Shown: piece by piece, positions 14,350 through 25,600 of the stretch
Layout of the letters: every line of letters begins with the position of its first letter
Position numbering within the stretch: position 1 is the first letter of the stretch
Source: Taiwanofungus camphoratus
Lineage: Eukaryota; Basidiomycota; Agaricomycetes; Polyporales; Taiwanofungaceae
Assembly (NCBI GenBank): GCA_003999685.1
Contig: CP021224.1
Coordinates: 372,001 to 436,000 of the forward strand
Length of the DNA: 64,000 nt
Reading direction: 5' to 3'
Made by a program: the position numbers and the translations under genes
The notes under the pieces: generated by a model
What the model saw: the letters and a program-made list of their open reading frames with translations, nothing else
Told to the model about the DNA's origin: nothing
Databases searched by the model: none

Positions 14350-17300
14350 ATGAACGTCGCCGCCCTTCTCCAGGACTCGCCCTCCGACGACCACCGACGC
14401 CGACAACAGCAGCGAGAGCGAGACCGGGATCGTGAACAGCAACAGCAACAGCAGCAGCAGCAGCAGCAGCACACACAGCGTCCCCCACAGCAACCGCCTC
14501 CTCCCCTCGACCGCGACAGACCTCCTCCTCCCCCCTCGCACATCTCCCCGCACCCGCAGCATTCCCCGCCCAGTTTGCAGCACTCGCCCCCTCTCCACAG
14601 GCTCCCTCGACCCCCGTCACCTCCTCATCGGCCTTATCCACAACCCGACTACGCCCATCCCCAGCGCGTGCCTCATTTACCGCCCCCACCGTCCGTCATA
14701 TCAGAGCCATATGAACTCAGCCATCGGCGATCCATCAATGAACCACTTCCTCACACTCATGAACTGGCACTGCACCCGCCTCATGGCCCCCCCGGTGAGC
14801 CCCAACTTTTCTCACTCGTTTTCCTCCCATCGCGGCTGGGATCTTCGATGGCGCACTGCTGGAGATGGTTGCTCGAGTGCCCGGATAATCGAGATCTCGT
14901 AACACTCCCTGCGTCCAAGCGACTTCTTCGCCTAGCCGAGCCTCGCGTTCGCGCTGGGTAAAGTCGCTTGCGGGCGAGCCTCCTGGACCCGGGAGGCTGC
15001 CCCGTGCTCGCACTGCGCATTTGTGTTGAACGAGCTGTCATACCCCTCCAATCCTTGTCGGCGTGCGCTCTGCTTGCTGACAGCCGGCGGTAGACCGCTA
15101 TGGGGCTATCCCAGGCGCCTGGCAATATTCGCTCATCGCTCCATATCCGTACATCTTTCCTCCGTACTAGCCAGCTTATTTCCGCATTTAGGCCCAGCCC
15201 AGCAATACATTCACGAGCAGCAGCGCTCGTCCAGCTCGCTTCCGCCTCTGACCCGCGAGTCGGCGCCCGCGCGACCGGGGCACGTCCACCACCATGCTCA
15301 CACCCATCCGAACACGCCTTCCATCTACATGCCCCCGCCTCCCCGCCCGGGCCCTCTCCACAGTGCACCACCGGGCCCGCCCAAGGTCGGTCCTGGCTCA
15401 CCTCCGGGCCCCGGCATTCCCCCTCCAGGGCACGGCGCCATCCCTCTCTATCCCACACCCGTAGGCCCCGGGGTAGGCCCTGCCCCCAGCCAAATCTCCG
15501 CCATGAACCCAGGCCCCGGGCTGCCCCCGCCCAACCGCATGCGTTCCCCGCCGCGGCCCCCGGAGCTCTCGCCCATGTACGGCGCGCACCCTCCCACCCC
15601 GGGGCCCTTTGGCGCGCCCCCGCCCCCGCCTCCCCCCGCGGAGCAGCGCGTGCGCCACAGCAGGAGCTTCGAGTTCGCGGGCCAGCGCGGGTCGCCCGTG
15701 ATGGCCAGCCTGCAGCGCCCGCCCCCGTACGACCAGCACTCCCGGGAGCGCAGCCGCGACAGCGCGCGTGACCGCAGCCGTGACCAGAGCCGTGACCGCG
15801 AGCGCGGCGCGCCCCGGGGTCCGCCTGCCCCTTTGGGCGCGCCCCCGGGGTCTGCGCACTCGTCGACCGGTGTGGGTGTGGGTGCGGGTGCGCATGCTGC
15901 TGCGAACGCCACCCACGGCGCCGCCCCTGCCCCTGCCCCTGCCCCTGTCCCTGCTAGTGCGCGCGCTGCTGGTCCGCAGACACAGATGCTTTCTGGACCG
16001 GGCGCGGGCCCCTCTGGGCTGCGGGAACGCGAGCGGGAGAGGGCTCTTGAGCGTGACGGGCGCGCGGGCGGTATCCACGAGTCGCCCGGCGGCGGGCGGC
16101 GCGAGCGACACGCTGCGAAGGAGCGCGAACGGGACCGGGACCGGCCGCGCGAGCGCGAGCGCGAGCAGGACGGCTACAGGCCCATGGACGGGCTGGCGCC
16201 GGGCGACGTCGACGCGGAGCGCGAGCGCGAGTGGTTCCGCCGGCAGCAGGCGCAGAGCCAGATGCAGCACCACCAGATGCGCGAGCAGACGGGCCAGGGG
16301 CAGGGGCAGGGCCAGGTGTGGTCGCGCTTCGTGCAGCCGCGGACGGCGGGCGTCCCTGGCGAGGACGAGCGCGCGCGGGAGCGCCGCATGATGTATGAGC
16401 TGGAGAGGGAGAGGGAGAGGGAGAGGGAGCGCGAGCGGTTTGTGGAGGCGGACGAGGCGCGGATGAGGGAGGCGCGGGAGGCGGAGTGGGACCCGGAGAA
16501 GGCGGAGCGGTTTGGGCGGACGGCGGCGAGGGGGAGGCCGTCTGTGAAGGAGAAGGAGCCGAGAGACAAGGAGCGGGAGAGGGATGAGCGGAGGACGCCG
16601 AGGGTGGCGAGAGAGGATCACCTGGAGGAGCGAGAGCGTGCGTCGAGGGAGCGGGAAGCCCAGAGCGGTTGGATGAAGGAGCTAGAGCGCGAGAGAGAGC
16701 AAAGGGAGCGAACGCAGCAGGAGAGAGACAGGGATCGAGAGAGGCAAAGAGAAAGGGAGAGGGAAAGAGAAATAGAAATAGAAAGGGAAGATGCTGATAT
16801 TCTGCGTCCGCACCAAGGTCAGCCCCAGATATCTCAACATCATCACCATCACCATCACCACCATCCTGTACCCCCTTCCGGGCCCTCGCAGAATCATGCG
16901 CACGGCTCGAAGGCCAGCAACGCGACGAGTAATGTTTCGGGGACATTAGCTCTTGCTCCTTCGGGCGTTGGTCCAGGGATGGGTTCTGGAGAGCTCCAGC
17001 CGCCCTATGGCGCTATAATACAGGAACGTCAGCAGCAGCCGTCCGCTTCCTCCAGGCAGGGGTCGTCGAAAATGCAGAACGGACCCAACCCGGGCTCAGC
17101 GTCGCTACCACATGTCTCACTTCCGCCTCACCAACACCCGCATCTATCGCATTCTCTATCTGGCACGCACATCCACCAACATTCCCATCCGCATCCCCAG
17201 GTCCTTGGGAACCAAGCGGCTCTGGCTCTCCAGCAGCAGCGCCGCACGCCTCCACAGAACTTTCCTGGTCCCATTTCTTCCTCCGTGTCCGCGCCGTCTG

Positions 17301-18626
17301 GCGCGTCCCTCTATGGGCCCCCCCGCTCTCCGTCCCCGCGTCTTCCACCGGCAGCGACCCTTCCTCTCCTGCATCTGGGAACATTTGTCTATCCTCGTAC
17401 GCCATTCCCATACCTCGACTTCCCTGGCCTGTCTTATGAAGCGGGCCTGCTTGAGCGAGAGATGAAGGAAGTGCGTGCGACGATCCTCATCCCGTGCGGC
17501 TTCCTCCCATCAAAGCGGCCTGCGCGACCGCGGATCTGGGGAGGCGCGCCTGTTCCAGCACTAGCCCCCTTGCCGCCTGTTCCACATTACATCTCCTTCG
17601 GCGCGTACGGCCGTCCGCACCCCCAGGACATTCGGGGTGTGCGGCGGGTGTATACGGACGACTCCGATCTGTTCTTGTGCGTATTGCATTCGGGCTTGAC
17701 CACCTGGAGTCGGGCGCAGCGTGCGAGGAGGGAGGGCAGAGACCTGCGGATGGAGTTGAGGATAACGAGGGAGGCGCGGTTCGTTGGCGGCTTCGGGTCA
17801 GCATTTGTCAGACCTCGCGGAAAGGCGGGCGTCGCGGAAGACGACGGGAGCGATGACGATGGGAGCGGTCTGCTTAGTGCGGGCTGGGGCAACAGCCATG
17901 ATGGCGCAGGAATCGAAATCCTGACTGCCGAATTTGTGCAGGTGAGCGGGGACGCCTATGTGATCTAACGTACTTGACATGGAACGTCATGTTGTCTCGC
18001 AGCGAGGCGCCGCCCGTTCCGCCGGTCTACGGAATCGTGTTCAGCGGCTTCAGGAATACGCCGAACGACGCGCCGTCCTCTGTCGCTGCTCGTCGTTGCC
18101 AAGGAAGCGGCGTCGTCTTGATGGACCTGTCATCGTTGAGGATGCGGATTCGAAAATCAAGCTCAAGGCGGAATGTTCTGACTTTAAGCTGACTGCATCC
18201 AAAACCATAACGATTGGGTTCGGTCCGGCTCGGCGTGCGACGGCGTATGTGCTATTTCGTCATTCTAGAGAAGAAGATTGGCTGAAATTGCACCACAGCA
18301 AGGTCACATCTCAACCCGCCGCGTCTAAAGAGGCCTTCTCCCCGCGGGAGTCGGGGGAAGCTGACGTCGAAGCTGCAGTACCTGGTCGAGGGCGCAAGCG
18401 AAGTCACCTTGAGTCATGCACCAACCTGCGTGAAAGTGAATCGGAGACCTTTGACGTTGGTTCAAAGGACGCGGACCCGAACACCGATGTCGGCATGCAA
18501 GCTGTGGTACCAACAACGACGTTGGTACCATCGGAACCTGATAAAGTGATTGACCATCAAAGCCATCAAGAACCCAATCCACCCGTTCCACTCGAGGACC
18601 AGGTGGGTGTAGAAGCTCATCCTTAG
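14350..18626 (+). CDS. RXT3: Rxt3-like subunit of the Rpd3L histone deacetylase complex
   Basis: Predicted chromatin protein of the Rpd3L/Sin3 deacetylase complex. Three exons fit in phase: 14350-14794, 15192-17941 and 18003-18626, giving 1,272 residues. The start MNVAALLQDSPSDDHRRRQQ is followed by an 11-Gln tract, Pro-rich stretches, long Arg/Glu (RE/RD) runs at 15.7-16.8 kb and a 10-His tract near 16.84 kb. The Rxt3 domain lies at about 17.37-17.81 kb: GTFVYPRTPFPYLDFPGLSY, IWGGAPVP, then RRVYTDDSDLFLCVLH and the REARFVGGFGSAF block. The C-terminal exon is polar and less conserved. It is much longer than yeast Rxt3 because of the disordered N-terminal half. The first intron (397 bp) is unusually long for this region; phase agreement on both sides supports it. 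Confidence 0.9.
14435..14472 (+). repeat. CAG/CAA microsatellite encoding poly-Gln in RXT3
   Basis: Interrupted CAG/CAA triplets encode 11 consecutive Gln near residue 30 of the Rxt3 protein. It is in frame and likely length-variable between strains. Confidence 0.85.
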
Positions 18627-19401
18627 TGCTGTACGGCATGCGAAGCACAGGAAATATGACGAGTTCGGCGGTTTTGTCGGTCTTGTTGCTTTTAACTTAT
18701 ATATTAACATTGTACATCATGACTGGGCCTTTTTGGTATCTATATAGTAACCGGCCATAAAATGTATCGTGATACCCCCTGCTGTCCTAGACATCGAGAT
18801 GCGTTTATTCTTCGAAAATGAGTGTTCTCCTATGGGACCGTTTGTAAATATGTTCAAGCTGAGTGCCTTTACGTAAATAACTAACAGTCAACAAGGACTG
18901 GCGCTGGGAATACTTACGGTCAGGATCCTCTTCGTACACACCTGTAAACTTGATACTGCATCCCGTCTACTGCCTATACAATGAGAAACTCGGATCTCTC
19001 CAGCAGAACAGAGTCTGGGAGGAGAGCAGATTGACAGCACTCATTGCGGCCACATTTACTCAAACTGATGCACCCTGCTTTATCTTCGAGATCCACTCGT
19101 ACTGTGGTCAGTGTTATTATCTGACCCTTCCTCATTACCATTGTGTCTGACTTCTACTTTTGGGCTGTTGTTGTCATGTTGACGAAATTAAATGCGATAC
19201 AAGATACATAACACACATCAAAACTGTAAAGACAGAGGATGTATAGGAACTGTTGGAATTTCCACAAGCTCCACATTCACATATTCTTCTGACTAGATCA
19301 GTTCTACTTCGCGTCTGAATTTTTTATATCACTTCCAGCGTTCCTTTGCTTAGTGACCTGTGTACGTTGGACGCCTGACGAACCATGTTATACGTGGCGA
19401 A
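18627..19401. other. Intergenic region between convergent genes
   Basis: This lies between the stop of RXT3 (plus) and the stop of the small minus-strand gene at 19402. It is AT-richer than its flanks. I see no RNA gene, repeat or convincing coding region; it probably holds the two 3' untranslated regions. Confidence 0.45.
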
Positions 19402-19938
19402 TCACACAGAGACGATGCATGATAGCTCACCTTTAGCTGCAACTCCTCTGGCTATATTCATCTCATTATGGACACGTTGCACGTGGAAAAGCATCGGGCG
19501 CATAATCTCCAAGGACATGATATATCGCGATGGACGATGCGTGCGCAGTGCTCTTTGTCTCTTGATCCTCTTGATCTAATGCACAGTGTCGCTGTTGTCA
19601 CCTTGCTCATACGATACAACGCGAACGCTTACCAATAGCACGAATTCACAAAACTGATCGCTGCTCGTACGGAGCACGTGGGACTCAAGGTCGGCTTCTA
19701 GTGGCAGTGCCCATCGCATTAGTTCATCAAAAACCGTGTTAAATTCGGCGGCCTGTATTGCTGGCGGAGGTGCTGCCAAAGGCCAGCGTTCGGCCCCTTT
19801 GATAACAGATGGGTCAAAATGTGCGCTGCGTCGTGTTGGTGACGACTTACGAATGTCGGCCCACTCCTGTACCTCCCCGATGTACAAGGGAATATCTGCC
19901 GGATCGTTTGGCTTCACTGGATAACGCTGGGAAGACAT
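19402..19938 (-). CDS. Small protein of unknown family, paralogue A of a tandem pair (about 142 aa)
   Basis: ATG at 19938 (MSSQRYPVKPNDPADIPLYI), with three exons on the minus strand. The first intron has a phase-1 donor after ...EWADI. The second, phase 0, lies between ...CEFVLL and IKRIKRQRALRTHRPSRYIM. The likely stop is at 19402 if no further intron follows GVAAK. The family is not recognised. The middle exon (LAAPPPAIQAAEFNTVFDEL) and third exon (MSLEIMRPMLFHVQRVHNEM) align with the neighbouring gene at 21072-20432, with both introns at the same positions and phases, so the two are tandem paralogues. The protein looks helical and soluble, with no signal peptide or membrane segment. Function is unknown. 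Confidence 0.6.
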
Positions 19939-20431
19939 ACTGTAGTGTCGAAATTACTGCTTCGACTCTAATGCTGCCTGTCCTTAAATATCCACACTAA
20001 GTGCTTTGACCATAGCAGGTCTCGTCACAAGTTCAAGCTTTCGTGTGGCTCGATTATTGCAGCTTTGACGCAAGATAGGTTTAGTATCCTACTGCTTTTC
20101 ATCTACGGGCGCTTGACCACACCAGTCTAGCGGACGAGAGTCACGCTCTGCCAGTCAATTTCTTCCCGGTCAACGCGATTCTGTGGCGTAGTCTGAAGCC
20201 ACACCGATCATAGATCAAATCATGTCATATCTGGTTGGCCTACAAAATGCCGCGATAAGTATGTATACAAACTACCGTTCGCCTCTCTGATTTGATTCAG
20301 GGAACGGCTGGTTGAGGTCAAAAGGACAAGAGTACCTATCCAATGGTGAACGCTTCCACAATCGGATGATTATTTGAAATGTTCGCCATGTTCGCTATTT
20401 AGCCTCCATAATTTCTTCCCGGTAAGGACGC
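19939..20431. other. Spacer between the two tandem paralogues
   Basis: This holds the upstream region of paralogue A and the 3' region of paralogue B. No other feature was seen. Confidence 0.4.
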
Positions 20432-21072
20432 CTATTTTCGTATCGTTTCCGATAATATGATCACCTGTTGAAGCAAGTCAACATACATACATGTCCACAT
20501 TGATGAAGTGAGTTGCCTACTATCCGCGGCTGGGGTCGGTCTGAACGTTTGCAGCAACAGCCAGTTCATCACAACTTGTAGTCTGTAGAAATATCTGTGT
20601 ACCTCGGCCAAGGGCAGTATATACTCCTGTGGAACGAAGGCTCGCAGCACTCCCTGTTTCTGGACCATCATCGCCTATTACACCATTCGGTGACCAGGCA
20701 AGCTTAGTGATAAGATTCGAACGCTTACAGTAACCACGACCTCCCGGAGGGTCTTATCATCCAAGAGACACGCGAGAAGGGGTAATTTGTTCTCCATTTG
20801 CATCACTAGCCTCGCCAGCTGTTCGAAGACAATTGTGTACTCAGTGGCCTCTTGTCTTGACGGCGGAGGAAGTGAAGGTGCGCTATCAACATCTGGGAGA
20901 ATGAACGAGTCGGTCTGCGCACCACGCTGGATGAGATCGATGACTTACAGCTGCGGTTTTCGTCTTGGATGCTTTGAACGCTCTCATATGCCTTCTGCAG
21001 CTCATCCACAGTGGGGAATGAATGGGCGAACGGGATGCCCAATGCATTCTGCTGGTCTTGTTCGAGGGACAT
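20432..21072 (-). CDS. Small protein of unknown family, paralogue B of a tandem pair (about 176 aa)
   Basis: ATG at 21072 (MSLEQDQQNALGIPFAHSFP). The first intron has a phase-1 donor after ...QDENRS and rejoins at YVDSAPSLPPPSRQEATEYT. The second, phase 0, rejoins at AMMVQKQGVLRAFVPQEYIL. The frame then continues (LPLAEVHRYFYRLQVVMNWL) to a stop at 20432, unless a further small intron is removed near 20490-20465. Paralogue A shares the core pattern (PPP..QxA-E-x-T-x-VF-x-x-L) and both intron positions. I recognise no known domain. Composition suggests a helical soluble protein. The gene is divergent from the CorA gene, with a 642-bp spacer. Confidence 0.6.
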
Positions 21073-21714
21073 GCTGAAGCTGTAGTATGCGACTTCTGGT
21101 GAAGCTTGCTGCTTTGCCTCCGCCCCAGTCCGTTGTTATATATCTGCGCGGAGCTTTGACCATGACGGACCTTGCTTTGATGCTGCTCCGGCCCACGTCA
21201 TACATGGCACGTTTGCGCCTCAACCCGGTTATTTGCCCGTCGGTTCTGTCCTTTCGAGAGGACAAACAGAACGGTTCCGGGTCTCAATAAACTGCGGGTC
21301 AAGTGTTCCGCGTTTCGAGAGCTGCATTATTCGAGATTAAGCATGTGATCGGCCTTGCCACCCCGTCCTAATAAGTATGGTCGCTTCCCTATCTTGCCAC
21401 TGGCAACTGCACGGATTGAATGATTGACACATGTGTTAGGACTGCATTCTCGACAATAACAAACCTATTCTTGGAAGAAAGCGCCCTAGACTATTCTTAG
21501 ACACGAAGACTCGCATGACTGCTTGCGATGAGTGCAACGTGTGATCCTGCCTGGTCCTGTACTTACTGCGGTTTCTGGACAGATGTCGGACGGATTCTCT
21601 GACAGCGGTGCCTACAAAGTTCCAGGCTGCAGCATGGATATCACCCGCTGGCTAATAACACCCTGCACTTGCGCTCCTAGTTCCTCCATACATTGACCTC
21701 GCTGATTCTTGGTC
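21073..21714. promoter_or_regulatory. Divergent intergenic region, paralogue B / CorA gene
   Basis: 642 bp between two head-to-head start codons (21072 minus, 21715 plus), so it should hold both promoters. No specific site could be assigned. Confidence 0.4.
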
Positions 21715-24258
21715 ATGTCTTCCGAGGGCAGTTCTAGTGGCGAGGACAATAGTTCACTTACCCGCACCCATGAGGGCGACACCGGTGGCAACATAGCAGC
21801 ACAGGCGCCGACGAACTGGCCCCCTCCCGAACTGCTGATTCCTGCTGGCGATGTCAAGAGAACACAAGTCGTTCAAACGGCGGGGGCTCTTCACCCGCCC
21901 ATGTCCCCAAATTCATCCACCACGCCCGGCACGTCCACCCAGCGTTTCCGCAGGACCGTGCACCGGGTGATGGCCATGCGACGCGCGTCGCTGTTGATGA
22001 CGCCTGGGCGCATTGGCGCTGAGCCAGGCATCGATCCCCGTCGAGCGGCCACGAACGAGCAGTACCGCCATATCCGCCAGCAGTGCGTGATCGAGCTCAC
22101 GGACTACTCCATCACCAACTGCAGCGCTGGGCGCATGGGCAACCGCGAGTTTATCGATTTATTGAACGACCCAGGTGCGAGTCGAAGAGAGACGTGGATG
22201 CGTGTGCGGTGGATTAATGTAGGCGGAATCAGCTGGGATGTGATGAGCGCACTCGCGCGGCGGTATGGTAGGTGTCTAAAATGTGTTTCCCGGGGGATCG
22301 AACAGGCGAACGCGGGGTGGTGCTGACACGTGTTTCTGCAAGACATGCACCCACTCGCGATCGAAGACGTCCTCCACCAGCACAGACATGCGCGGTCGAA
22401 AGCCGACTATTACCCGCAACACCTTTTCCTCCGCATCCTTTGCCATAGACTTGCCTCGCATAATGATCCGTCGTCGCCACAGTCCTCCATATCTCACTTG
22501 CCATTGCCTCGCTCCGACTCGCCTGAGCCTATGAGCGAAGACGATGTCCAAAAAGACACGGACGGAGACACATCACATGAATTGGACGACGAGCGGACGG
22601 TGTTTGGAGGCACATCTCGGTTTTCCACGAAGAGGAGATGGAACTCACTCAGGCGCGATCTGGATGCAGTGGTCGAGGCTGAGGCGGAGACAAAGACAGT
22701 GCCATTATCATGGTCTGCGTCTCTACTAAACCATACGCGAAGAGTGCGCTCTGCCTACTACATCCGAGTTGTGCAGATCATTAACAATGTTCCCAGAAAG
22801 CAAGCAATTCGCGTAATCTGAAGCTTGTGCATGAGCTGAAGCGGGGTGAACGCGTCAACGTGAAGATTCACCCCATGTGCATCTTTCTCTTTCGCGATGG
22901 TAAGCCTACCGCTATCCATTCTCCCTAATGCGCCGAGTAAGGGAACCCGCTGACCGTCACTGCTCGCACAGGCACTGTCATATCCATTTCTGAGGGTGAG
23001 CAACGAACTCTGACCTGTCCTCGGCTTGGATTTGATCTGGCACGAATCTAGATACGAACTTAGACTTCACTGCCCCAATCCAGGCACGTCTGCGCCAGCC
23101 TGACACGGGCCTGCGCAAGACGGCCGACTCGTCCCTCCTCGTACAGAGCTTGATCGATCTTGGTTCGTATACATTGACTGCGGGCTCAGATGACGACGTG
23201 CTAACCTTCGCTGCGTACACACTCCCTCACTGTACCGGGTCGACTATCGCACAGTGGTTGACCAGGCGCTCGAGGTCGTCGAGGAATACCAGGGGAGAAT
23301 CCTCAAGCTCGAGCAAGCCGTCCTCCTCAGGCCGAAGATGAAGACCGTCACCTCGCGTATGTAGAGCCCCCCTCGAAGTGCACCATATTATTCATGCCAC
23401 CTTCTAGTGCATATGTTGCAGGAAGACCTCATCCTGCACAAGCGCACGCTTGAGCCAATCAAGACGCTTATATACGGCCTGCGGCGGTATGATGTCGATC
23501 GCGCAACCGCACTCGTGGAGAGACTCAACCCGTTGGCCAAGCCGCAGGGTTACATGAGCGATAAGGCGCGGATATACCTTGTACGTTAGTGCCGTCTGTT
23601 CTATGAGCGTCACAATAATCCTGACTATGCACTCAGGCGGACGTGTACGACCATATCGAGTACATCCTTATGAGTCTGGATATGTTCGCTGGAATTAGCG
23701 ACAATCTGATCAATTACACGTGCAATGTACGCCCTCTGTCATTTTGGGGAGCTGGTCCCTGACGGGCGTGTTCTCCGTAGATGGTGTCGTACCAGATGAA
23801 TGATGTGATGTGCGCCACTGTTTCTCCTCGGAATCTGCAGGTCAGAGTGTGCTGATCGCGTCTCTGTTGCGCTAGGCGTCGGCTCACGATAGCGACCATC
23901 ATCTTCCTCCCACTCACCTTCCTCACGGGCTATTTCGTACGTTTTCAGTCCAGCGTCCCGTGTACTTACTGATCGCGCCATCCACGTAGGGCATGAACTT
24001 TGTAAACATGTGGTCCGTCCACAATGCCAATCACAGTGATCTCTTGTACGCACACTGCATTCGTCTACTACGTGGTTGCTAATTTGTTCATCTATCCTCT
24101 GCAGGTTCTGGGAGATTGCACTTCCCGTGATGGCAGTTGTGGTGCCGATTTTCATATGGCCGGACCTGAGGCACATGGTACACTACTTACAGAAACAACT
24201 TGTGAAGAGGAAGGTCAAAAAGGCAAGCGTTATAGTATCATGTCCTTCCACTGAATAA
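21715..24258 (+). CDS. CorA-type Mg2+ transporter (Alr1/Mnr2-like)
   Basis: Pentameric divalent cation channel of the CorA superfamily, most like the fungal Alr/Mnr2 branch (family knowledge). ATG at 21715 (MSSEGSSSGEDNSSLTRTHE) opens a Ser-rich N-terminal tail and a basic stretch (RRASLLMTPGR). The cytoplasmic CorA domain follows: MRVRWINVGGISWDVMSALA, then HPLAIEDVLHQHRHARSKAD and FRDGTVISI. Next comes the long stalk helix (HMLQEDLILHKRTLEPIKTL, YLADVYDHIEYILMSLDMF). The two C-terminal membrane helices are IATIIFLPLTFLTGYFGMNF, which contains the signature GMN, and FWEIALPVMAVVVPIFIW. The gene ends with a Lys/Arg-rich tail and TAA at 24256-24258. About eight short introns are needed. An acidic Ser-rich insert (about 22.5-22.6 kb) interrupts the soluble domain, as is common in fungal members. 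All signature elements are present. Confidence 0.9.
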
Positions 24259-24514
24259 AGATAAATCAAACACAGACATTCCGCCACAAATATCATTAGC
24301 CACATCACCTCTGTACAACATTATCCCCATCTGAACACATTATTATACCATTGCACGCCCCCATGTCACAACCAAGTATGGCTATGACAAGAGATCTATA
24401 CCATAACTGAACACAAATAATGTATATACATCCAGAGAATAAGAAAAGCCCACTATTCCATTTGCTGAACCTCATCACTTGCCAACTGACAAGCAAAGAA
24501 CAATTCAACAAAAG

Positions 24515-24520
24515 AAAAAA
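24515..24520 (-). terminator. T6 run just 3' of the U2 snRNA gene (possible termination or 3'-end signal)
   Basis: On the minus strand a run of six T follows the inferred U2 3' end almost immediately. U2 is normally a Pol II gene, so the run may be incidental or part of a 3'-end signal. It is recorded because a TATA box near -25 plus a downstream T run is an arrangement also seen at Pol III snRNA genes. Confidence 0.3.
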
Positions 24521-24522
24521 GC

Positions 24523-24713
24523 GAGATCCCCCGACAACACAGGCCAGTACTGCAGTAGCAAGGTCATCGCGTCCCCAGGTTGCAAGCAGAGCCCGAGGAT
24601 CAAGGGCGGCAAAAATTAGATAACCAATAATGGAGGCGGTGCCTCCATAATAGTGGTTAAACTATTAAGAACAGATACTACACTTGATCTAAGCCAAAAG
24701 GCCAGAGTGGTAA
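24523..24713 (-). ncRNA. U2: U2 spliceosomal snRNA
   Basis: The minus strand reads GGCCTTTTGGCTTAGATCAA from 24703, followed directly by the branch-point recognition segment GTGTAGTATCTGTTCTT (GUAGUA at 24681-24676). This is the near-invariant 5' domain of U2. Next come a stem IIa-like AATAG/CTATT pairing, a perfect hairpin GGAGGC-acc-GCCTCC, the Sm site AATTTTTG at about 24617-24610, and a 3' region with CTACTGCAGTAC like the loop bound by U2B''. The inferred length is about 190 nt, close to the usual 187-196 nt. Both ends are estimates: the 5' end was placed ten bases before GGCC by analogy with other U2 RNAs. It would base-pair with intron branch points in the spliceosome. Confidence 0.93.
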
Positions 24714-24736
24714 GGAATCCGAACGTTTGCGCGCAG

Positions 24737-24744
24737 CTTATATA
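24737..24744 (-). promoter_or_regulatory. TATA box of the U2 snRNA gene
   Basis: TATATAAG on the minus strand, about 24-31 bases upstream of the inferred U2 5' end. The spacing fits a core promoter element. Confidence 0.55.
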
Positions 24745-25600
24745 TGCTCTCGGAGGTGCGCACGGACCTCTTACCGTGCAAATCACACGTGAGACGCGTC
24801 ACTGCGTAAATGTATTGGTTAGCAATCTTGAATCCGTGCAGTCTCATTACTTGGAGGCCCTATGCTCGCGACAAGACAGATTGTGCGAACTCAAAACGCT
24901 CATTTTCTTTATATCAACAGACAGTAGCGGTTCAAATATTCAAACTGCGTGCGAGACCAGTGATCATACTCGAGTTCCTTCCAGCTTTGCACCAGAATTT
25001 CCGAATGTCAGCGACATAGCCACATAGGACAGACTGAAGAGACCTGCGGCTCAAGGGTAGCGATATCAATATAGTCGCCAGAAATCGCTCTTCCATCGTC
25101 CATCAAGGAGTATTTGTTACATAACGCGTCAGTCTTCCGAAATATTGTTGTCCTTCGATCTCCTCAGTCTTTGACATCCGATTGAGGAATATTTCCGTTG
25201 TTCATTTACAGGCTAAGCTGCAACATACTCAAAGCCTGCTATGCATGCTACTTCGACCGTTAATTCGCATATCGATCCCGTCTCGTGCTGCAGCTGCAGC
25301 TGCTTGACTGCTTGACTGTTCTAGATACCTCTCCCAGTATCATCCTACCTCTGCTTCCACTTTCATCGGACATATCGTGGCCGGCGCTCATGAGTACATT
25401 TTTCTTGACGACCTCGAATTTTAAAGATGCATCACTGGCAAGGAAAGTTCGGTGACAGATAGTAGAGAGCCTGCCTTATTCTTTCGATCAGTCACAGGAG
25501 AAGCTGACCGCGTTGAGGTAATATTATTTATCATTGAACTACTTGGTGACACCGTACAGCAAAAGGTCGAACAATTGGTAATGGACAGTCGCTGGTGAGC
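24745..25600. other. Intergenic region upstream of U2, no gene supported
   Basis: This contains the upstream part of the U2 promoter. Open frames here have no recognisable content. A short AGCTGCAGCTGC palindromic-like motif followed by a GCTTGACT doublet lies near 25.29-25.32 kb. Confidence 0.4.

Noticed and set aside
13762-14598. 278-residue minus-strand frame with a poly-Leu run
   Set aside because: The Leu run is the antisense of the CAG/CAA tract; no domain, and it overlaps the RXT3 start.
16380-16440. Short regular GAG/GGGA repeats considered as a CRISPR-like or satellite array
   Set aside because: They are in-frame Arg/Glu codons of RXT3, with no spacers of unique sequence.
15398-16946. 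Two long minus-strand frames, Leu/Arg- and Ala/Pro-rich
   Set aside because: Antisense to the Pro-rich and Arg/Glu-repeat part of RXT3, where GC-rich repeats open all frames.
24653-25027. 124-residue plus-strand frame
   Set aside because: Its first part is the antisense of the conserved U2 5' domain; no protein similarity.
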